A model generated the notes under the pieces. That model ran no database searches, was not told the origin of the DNA, and saw nothing but the letters and a program-made list of their open reading frames with translations. 64,000 nt of DNA from Rhododendron vialii (lineage: Eukaryota > Streptophyta > Magnoliopsida > Ericales > Ericaceae), in NCBI RefSeq assembly GCF_030253575.1, contig NC_080569.1, forward strand, positions 6,738,001 to 6,802,000, given 5' to 3'. Shown piece after piece: positions 56,843 through 64,000 of this stretch (its first letter is position 1; every line of letters starts with the position of its first letter). The translations under genes and the position numbers were made by a program.

Positions 56843-58386
56843 ATGGACAGACCCGAATCCGGAGGACTCGAATCGTCTCTGCTCCAACTCATCAACGATC
56901 ATCACCACCACTCTCTCTCAACCCGCGAACACGCCGGTGAATGAGTTCCCCTCTCTCTCGTCGTCTTATTAAATATTCATAAGTTTTGGATCTACTGTTT
57001 CTTAAAAAAAACTGACTGGGGCTTTTTTTTTTTTTGGTGATTTCTTATTGGGTGGTTGGGGGTAAACAGAGAAAGCGAAGAAGGCGGCAATTAGGAGTGC
57101 GGTGCGGGTGTCGGATCTGCTGGTGGATGCAGTGAACGGAGGAGTCCAAGAATCGTTCGTGAACGAGAAGCGGATCGAGCTGGAAATTAGGGCACTGGCG
57201 GTTACCGTCGTGCGTTTTGCCAAGCAGACCGACCAGTGGCTTGCGGCTTCTCATACCATCAACACTGCTGTCAAGGTCCACAATTTCGTTATCCAACCAC
57301 TTTCTGTAGTACAGACGCTTGAGGTTTATCTAATTTTTACGTGCTTAGAATCTTTTTGTATTTCGTGGCGTTTTAATCTTCTTGTTTTAGTCTGGAATTG
57401 GAGCTGTAGATTAGAGCATCTCCAACCCTTATTCATATTTTAACTTAAACTAAGTAAAAGCTTCATTTGGTTAGCACTCCAATGGGTAAATCCAAATCGA
57501 AGTACCAATTTAAGTAAAAGTTGCATTAACGGCGTGAATGCGTGATTGTGATTTTTTATTATTATCAGAAGCACAACTTGCATTCAATAAAGCAGATATG
57601 GAGGTACAACCAAGCCCGAAACACCAACGATATACAATAAACACGAAGAGACGAACTTATGTCTAAATCCTAAACGCGAGCCTCAAACTCTCTACTTAAC
57701 CGACAATAAAATTCGGCAGCTAAAAATTAGAAGAGGGGAAATTTTGGGGGGAAAAGTGATTTGAGAGAAAGATTTCCCTTTTGTTGTTATCTTCGGTTTT
57801 ATTTAGGACTGGTTGTTTGATTTTATCAAGGGTGAAAATTAGAAGAGGCAGCTGAACCGCACTGTTTGTAAAAAGGTTTTTTTGATAACTGAGCGTGTCT
57901 GGGCTAAGCATACACGCGCCTGACAGCTCAACTAATCCTGTTGGCCAATGTGATTGTTCAATTTCGTATTATATGATGCATGAAAAATGAAAATTAGGGG
58001 CAAAATTTACGGGGATAAGCTGTTTGTTATGTGGATATATAGAATGCTGATGTATATGGTTAGGTTTCCATAAGAATTTGAACTGGGAACATTGGCTTTT
58101 TCGGTGGGATGTTTTCCGAAACTATGCACTCTAGTCTCCTAATCTCGTTGTTTTGGGAGTGGTGTTTATTAAGCATGTGGTAAGTTCCTGATTCCTTGCA
58201 CTTACATGGCTTTCAATTTACAAAACATTGAAGACATTTGCAGGGGACTGACTGGGTCCTGATTACTGAGATTCAGTGTGGGTGTTGCTTACACAGGAAA
58301 TTGGTGATTTTGAGAACTGGATGAAGACCATGGAATTCGATTGTAAAAGCATCAGTGCCGCGATATGCAACATTCACCAAGCGTAA
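56843..58386 (+). CDS. BLOS1: BLOC-1 subunit 1 homolog
   Basis: Small coiled-coil protein of the BLOC-1 complex (GCN5L1 family); in Arabidopsis it works with SNX1 in endosome-to-vacuole sorting, including of PIN auxin carriers. Exons 56843-56936, 57070-57275 and 58297-58386 (GT-AG) give 129 aa, typical of the family. Recognised blocks: SGGLESSLLQL, KAKKAAIRSAVRVSDLLVD, GGVQESFVNEKRIELEIRAL, VVRFAKQTDQWL and EIGDFENWMKTMEFDCKSI, essentially the whole conserved domain in order. The start MDRPESGG fits relatives; an in-frame ATG at 56797 would add about 15 residues. No membrane segment or signal peptide. It lies about 1.56 kb after GAUT6 on the same strand; no functional link is implied. Confidence 0.95.
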
Positions 58387-60029
58387 TCCCATCGCGAAAT
58401 ATCCATCCTTTGTGTTCATATCCGCAATGGCGCAGTTTATGATCTAAGGGATGAGATTGGCAAAGGTTTGAACAGCTGCAGGATAGATGTTGGTGGTGCT
58501 TTCACTTTCTTTTTTTCTTGCTTCTTTTTGGAATCCAGTGCCCATTTCTCTTTGCGGTAGTTCCTTAAACTAGTGGGGCTGGCTGGCGTTGGTAGTCTTA
58601 GTTTATGCTATTTATGCACGTCTTGGGTATCATGTATTTACGTCGTTTCCAAGCTCAATACCCAACAGAGAAGCAAATTCATGGTGTGAATCGCGAAATG
58701 CTTAATTCTAATTCTTCAATTTATCTTTGATCTTTGTGTTGAGTCATGTTGGACGATGGAGGAGCCTCCCTTCGGTTGATAGTGTTTCAGGAATACCTCT
58801 AACGAAAACGACAAACGACTATTACCCGGAAGCTTGGTTGAAAAACAGAGCCATATGCTACTGTGTGGGGTAAAACCAGGGACTTTGAACCAGGAACTTC
58901 GTCGCCCTGATCAACAACCTCCTTGGCGTAGCGTTGGTTCAAAAAGTTTGCTTTCTTAGCACCGAGAATTACAGACATGGCGTGATGCAACCCAATGAGC
59001 AAAACTAGTTCAATGCTGTCCCCAAAAATTTTGGTTCCAGCATGCGTTGGTCCAAAGAGACAAGAGTTGAGCCCTCGACTGGTCAAGACAATTTGATTTG
59101 TAAATATTATACCAGTTGGATAATTAATTTGAGTCTAAAATTTGATGACCAATGTTTACCCAAAGTACTACTCCAGTATATTACACGGACACCTCAAGTG
59201 TGCCAATTACCAATGATATTTGAGATCCATTCAGTGATGCATGACCTTATAGTCATGGGCAGAAATATGGTCACTATACCTTAGTGTTGCAAAATAATCT
59301 CCGAAAAAAGGACGACAAAAATATTACTACTAATGTGGAAATGCACGATCCTTTAATCTTGACTTTTTTATACTATCAATCTTCAAGAAAACTAGTACAT
59401 TCTTAGATAGAATGACAGTATTAATAAAGAAATAATCAATCAATCATGTGAGAGCCCACAACAACTTAATCAAGCCCAATGCAAAACCTAATAGCAGCAG
59501 ACAAAGAAATAAATGCTCTTATAAAGGAAAAATATTATCAATTCGGACATTCGACAAGATTTGACCCATTGACCTCCCAGTTGCAAATAAGCATGGTCAA
59601 CTTTGGTTTGCTTTCTATCCAATTAAGAAACAGGAGTGTTGAAGATAACTTACCAAAAGGGTTATGCTTTCTATCCAATTAGGGTTTGCTTTCCACTAGT
59701 ACAATCAATTAAATTAAGATACAACAATGTTGAAGATAACTGAGCAAAAGAGGTATTGGATATAAACACTGCGGAACAAGTAAACCTACTTGGCGCTGAC
59801 CAAGGAAGCAAACTCGCAATCAACCGGGAAAGGGCCAACCCATCCGAATTATGTAGGCTTTGCTAGCTCATGAATGTCAAACCAAAGCCGGAGTTCAGTC
59901 CATGATCTCGGGTCGGCCCACCTCGATCGATAATGTACTCAGGCCTGGCCACGAGATTTTGGAGGCTCTAGGTGAATTTTAAAAATGAGGTCTCTCATTG
60001 TTACATGAATATATTAGTCGTTTGATATT
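58387..60029. other. Intergenic, no gene seen
   Basis: Includes the BLOS1 3' UTR. No coding exon or element boundary could be supported. Confidence 0.45.
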
Positions 60030-60225
60030 GTAAGCAAGATAAGCCTAGGGGTGCAGTGGTAGACCCCTTGTAATGTTTTTGGGTATTAAAAGTAATGAGT
60101 TTCAATCTCACCTCCAGCAAAAATGCCATTTTTTTTGTATGTGACCACGCAAAGAGATGGAGAGTCAAACGCACAACCTCGCAGCTAGAAGAGGGGCCTC
60201 CTACCACTGAACCACACTAGCCTAA
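60030..60225. mobile_element. Pair of tRNA-like SINE heads, tail to tail
   Basis: On the plus strand GGGGTGCAGTGGTAGACC (box-A-like) is followed by GAGTTTCAATCTCACC (box-B-like). On the minus strand TGTGGTTCAGTGGTAGGAGG is followed by TGCGTTTGACTCTCC. Two tRNA-derived heads converge within 200 bp. Neither folds into an evident complete tRNA. Confidence 0.5.
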
Positions 60226-60460
60226 TTCAATATTTGAAGGGCCTATTATTGGGCCAAAAATTGAAGAGGCCCCAAGCGGTGGCCTAGAAGCTTATGATCG
60301 AACAGGGCTAGACTTGAATGTACTACATGTATCCATAGACAGAAAAATAGTTTGACTGATGCCATACATCAACAAAAACAATGACGGAACCACGGGTGGG
60401 CTTACGGGGGTTGGGGGCGACGGCCACCCACCCGTAATTATCTAGTACTATTATTTTGTA
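60226..60460. other. Intergenic, nothing recognised
   Basis: Short gap between repeats; no feature seen. Confidence 0.4.
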
Positions 60461-60833
60461 TTAGGCTCCGTTTGTTTTGATGTAAAATATTTTTTCAGAA
60501 AATAAATTTCAAACTTTTATTTTTCAGTGTTTGGTTGGCACTTGAAAATATTTTCAGAAATCAACAAAATAGTGTAAAGAGAGAGAGGGGGCTTAAACGG
60601 TGGAGAGATATGAGATTATTGGAATTGAACGTGGGTCAGAACTGACGATCGAGAAAACTGAGCAATGAGAATTGCAGTAGAAGGCAGTGGGTTCATTTCG
60701 GAAAATAACTTACGGAAGATTTAATGGTAAGTCATTTTCATCCAATTGATGGAAAATATTTTCCTCATTTTTTACACAACCAAACACCGGAAAATAGGTA
60801 AAATATTTTACGTCCAAACAAACGAAGACTTAG
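60461..60833. mobile_element. Inverted-repeat MITE-like element
   Basis: TTAGGCTCCGTTTGTTTTGA at the left is mirrored by CCAAACAAACGAAGACTTAG at the right; TGTAAAATATTTT and AAAATATTTTACG continue the pairing. About 373 bp, non-coding. Confidence 0.65.
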
Positions 60834-60911
60834 TTTTAAACCTATACATGCATGGCCCCGAAACTAATTTGGTATGAAAAATATGACTTAATAAAGAGTT
60901 TTTCATTTTGA

Positions 60912-61113
60912 ACTCCAAGGGTTAGTCCAGGTGGTTGATGGGTATGCTCCTCACACAATTGTTCAGAGTTCAATTACTCAGGTTAGACTAAAAGAAAATA
61001 ATTTCTTGTCAATCCCCTTATACCGGCATGGATGGTATGCCTTCGATCAGATTGGAAAGGCGATAGTCGAGATGCGCGTAAGCTGATTCAGACACACCTA
61101 ACCACCATACAAA
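60912..61113 (+). mobile_element. tRNA-derived SINE, copy 2
   Basis: Same order of blocks as 38782-38985: AAGGGTTAGTCCAGGTGG, then TGTTCAGAGTTCAATTACTC, then GTCGAGATGCGCGTAAGCTG and ATTCAGACACACC. The two copies are clearly homologous but diverged. Confidence 0.7.
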
Positions 61114-63393
61114 AATAAAAACGAGTTGCTCATGTTGTGACCCCCTCGTATAAGAAATTCTGATTCCGTCCCTCAATATAAACCAAAGTTGACATTGGAG
61201 TGCCGTAGACAGGACGCAATATTTTATCAGTCCGAACAATTTCTTCATGATCAAAAACAAAAGAAGTCCAACGCTACCATCCAAAACCAGGCACCTTATA
61301 ATTAGTATTATTTCTTCAAGTTATTACCAAGAAAGCACTTCAACCTTACCTATAGGGCTATAGTTGTTAGCATGATTCAAACTTTTGCCAACTCCCATGC
61401 ATAAATTAACCTCGTATGTAATAACCTAATCTAACGTCAACGAATAGATGAGCTGTGTTTGAGGAATTGACGAAGTAATTTTAATTTTCACAATTCTATT
61501 CACCCAATTCGTAGACCCTAGCTCTTCAGTTTTTTTAACATGTTTTCTTCTTTAACACGGCTTTTTGAGCTTTTAAAACCAATTAATGAATGAATTGCTC
61601 CTCTCTGCTGCTACTTAAAAAGTAAACAAGGAGAATATGTTTTGTTAAGCACCGACAGTTCCACGCGTCAATGATGCAACCCATTGACCAAATAGACAAA
61701 AGAGCAATGCTGCGTACACACACCCCTCTTTAAAATACAACTCCGAACGATTGTGTTCAAAACTATTAGATGCGCACGGATCGATAAACATACGTGCATG
61801 TAACGGTTTCGATCGAATACAGTTTGTGTTTTAAGGGTGTAATCCTAAACTTTTTTGATAGGGAAATTAACTAGTTATTTCCTCGTATTTCTTTAGTAGT
61901 ATTCATGGTTGGGAGTTTATAATTAGCCAATCTTTTCACATCAATAATGTTATGACGATCATTATATTTACGTTATATGACCCGACGCCTCAAATGTGCA
62001 AATTACATGTGGTGCTTTTGAAATCCATTTAAGTGATGTGGTTGGTATCATATATAGCAGTATATCATTTGGTACTGAGAGTACTACTCGCACAATTATA
62101 TATGGTGATCGATCGATCACTATACATTATTGTTCCAAAATAATTAATCTCCCATAAGCAAAACCAAAGAAAAAACAAACATGCATGAAAATACTTGGCA
62201 TTTTGCAGTAGAATAACATTCACAGCCATATATCAAGGGAGTTGCAATAAGGAGAACTACATCTTTTTTTTTTGAACGGCGAAAAGGGTGACTATATATA
62301 TCAACCATATGTGCGAATCGAACACAGTAATTAAATCGAGCCCAATAGAAAACAAGTACTGTAACACTCTATCTGAAAGTGAAAAAACAATGAAAAGCTC
62401 TTATACACGAGAAAATAAGAAATAATAATAATAATAATAATAATAATTTCTTTGACTTTAGCAATATTTGACCTCTCAGTTGAGTTGAGGGTTACATGCA
62501 TGAGTGGTCTGTTTTCTTTTCTTTTTTGTCAATCAAAGGACCAAATCAGTTCATGAATATCCCATACGGCTTCTACAAATAATTCAATGACAAAGTAAGC
62601 CATACAACGGCAATTAATAACCAACTAAAATGAAATTGAATGAGTGGTCTACCTTGGGTACTTTTTCAATCAAATCACAAAAACGAAATTGAATGTAAAC
62701 CCTAGGGAACAAGTAACCTACTTCACGCTGAATAATCAATCTAGAGCAGAAAGGAACAAGTTATTTTATTCCAAAAGTTGCAACTTTTAAATAGTCAACA
62801 ACCGAGTGAATCTCATTTGGGGTGATAAGAGACGGACTCAGGAACGTACTCCCCCAGGCTTAGTCTCTCCCAGTCCAATTTGCAATATTAGAGCTTGACA
62901 CCGGGTAGTTCTATTTTCTTTAATGCAGATGCTCCGGGCCAACTTATGCGTATCAAGTTGGGACAAATTTCACAAATTCCTATAACCTTTTCACACGGTT
63001 ATTCATAAGGTAAGGTGGCTCCAAGAGTTAGGAGCATGAAAAATTGAACCTAGCACTTTAGGAATAAGCAAACCCACTAAAATCCCGCTAAAACCTAGGT
63101 CAAGACCACCGGCCCAATCCTTTGAGGTTAGGGTTATATTCTAATCGTAATAAGACCTCAACATTCGTACGTTCATATATGGAAGATGCATGGATACTAC
63201 AAAGTTCCTTTTGGGTCAAACAAAAAACCAAAATCAAAGTTGCTCTGTTTTTGTTTGAACGACTGACCTTTACTCTACTAAAATAATTGAATGCTCATTA
63301 ACTAACATTATTCCCGATTCCCATTGACTAAAGTTTCCAAGTTTGGTTGCGACAACTGCTCACCAAACCCAGTAAGCTTTTCTCTTTCCTTCC
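61114..63393. other. Intergenic, upstream of the peroxidase
   Basis: No gene recognised. An (AAT)n microsatellite lies at 62423-62447. A SINE-tail-like fragment (CCGGGCCAACTTATGCG) occurs near 62935. Confidence 0.5.
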
Positions 63394-63400
63394 TATAAAA
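63394..63400 (+). promoter_or_regulatory. TATA box of the peroxidase gene
   Basis: TATAAAA lies 87 bp upstream of the start codon, a spacing compatible with a short leader. No similarly clear TATA box was found for the other genes. Confidence 0.65.
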
Positions 63401-63486
63401 GGACGTACATCTCAATCTCCATGATCACACTGCAATTTGAGTTAAAAGCACAATTAAGTCCTTGGTTAAAATTTAAATAGATCACC

Positions 63487-64000
<514 letters not shown>

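Noticed and set aside
60030-61113. tRNA genes
   Set aside because: Box A and B motifs are present, but no complete cloverleaf or acceptor stem pairing could be seen; a SINE origin fits better.

Overview
The window is nuclear DNA from a flowering plant, almost certainly a eudicot. It is AT-rich, its genes have GT-AG introns, and it carries plant-only families (WRKY, LOB-domain, CIPK, GAUT, class III peroxidase) among many plant transposons. I cannot name the species from sequence alone.

I rebuilt seven genes exon by exon. (1) CIPK11-like kinase, + strand, 8440-10170, two exons. (2) LBD15-like LOB-domain gene, + strand, 17865-19560, three exons including a 14-nt first exon. (3) A 96-aa single-membrane-pass protein, - strand, 26764-27485, two exons, possibly a mitochondrial complex I subunit. 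(4) Group IId WRKY factor, - strand, 33492-35316, three exons. (5) GAUT6-like GT8 galacturonosyltransferase, + strand, 49792-55279, nine exons. (6) BLOS1 (BLOC-1 subunit 1), + strand, 56843-58386, three exons. (7) The 5' part of a class III peroxidase from 63487 to the window edge, with an in-frame TGA where a conserved cysteine is expected. The genes are independent units, not a cluster: calcium signalling, organ and vascular patterning, respiration, transcription, pectin synthesis, endosomal sorting and the cell wall.

The space between genes is mostly transposon-derived. Two LTR elements coding only Gag-region proteins (TR-GAG type) flank LBD15: a young Copia type at 12585-15041 (414-bp LTRs differing at 3 sites, 5-bp target duplication, intact 485-aa ORF) and an older Gypsy type at 20432-22482 (5-bp duplication, ORF broken by two stops). 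A 3.8-kb Mutator-like element at 44598-48366 has a perfect 9-bp target duplication and contains another long repeat. A 620-bp hAT-like element with a perfect 8-bp duplication lies in GAUT6 intron 6. There are also foldback and MITE families, Stowaway-like elements (one in an LBD15 intron), several tRNA-derived SINE candidates, a truncated LINE tail, small tandem duplications and a near-perfect 167-bp hairpin between GAUT6 and BLOS1.

No CRISPR array, rRNA, complete tRNA gene or gene cluster was seen. The most notable points are the paired TR-GAG elements, the nested self-similar palindrome at 1821-2631, the hidden micro-exons, the GAUT6 uORF that overlaps its start codon, and the Cys-to-TGA change in the peroxidase.
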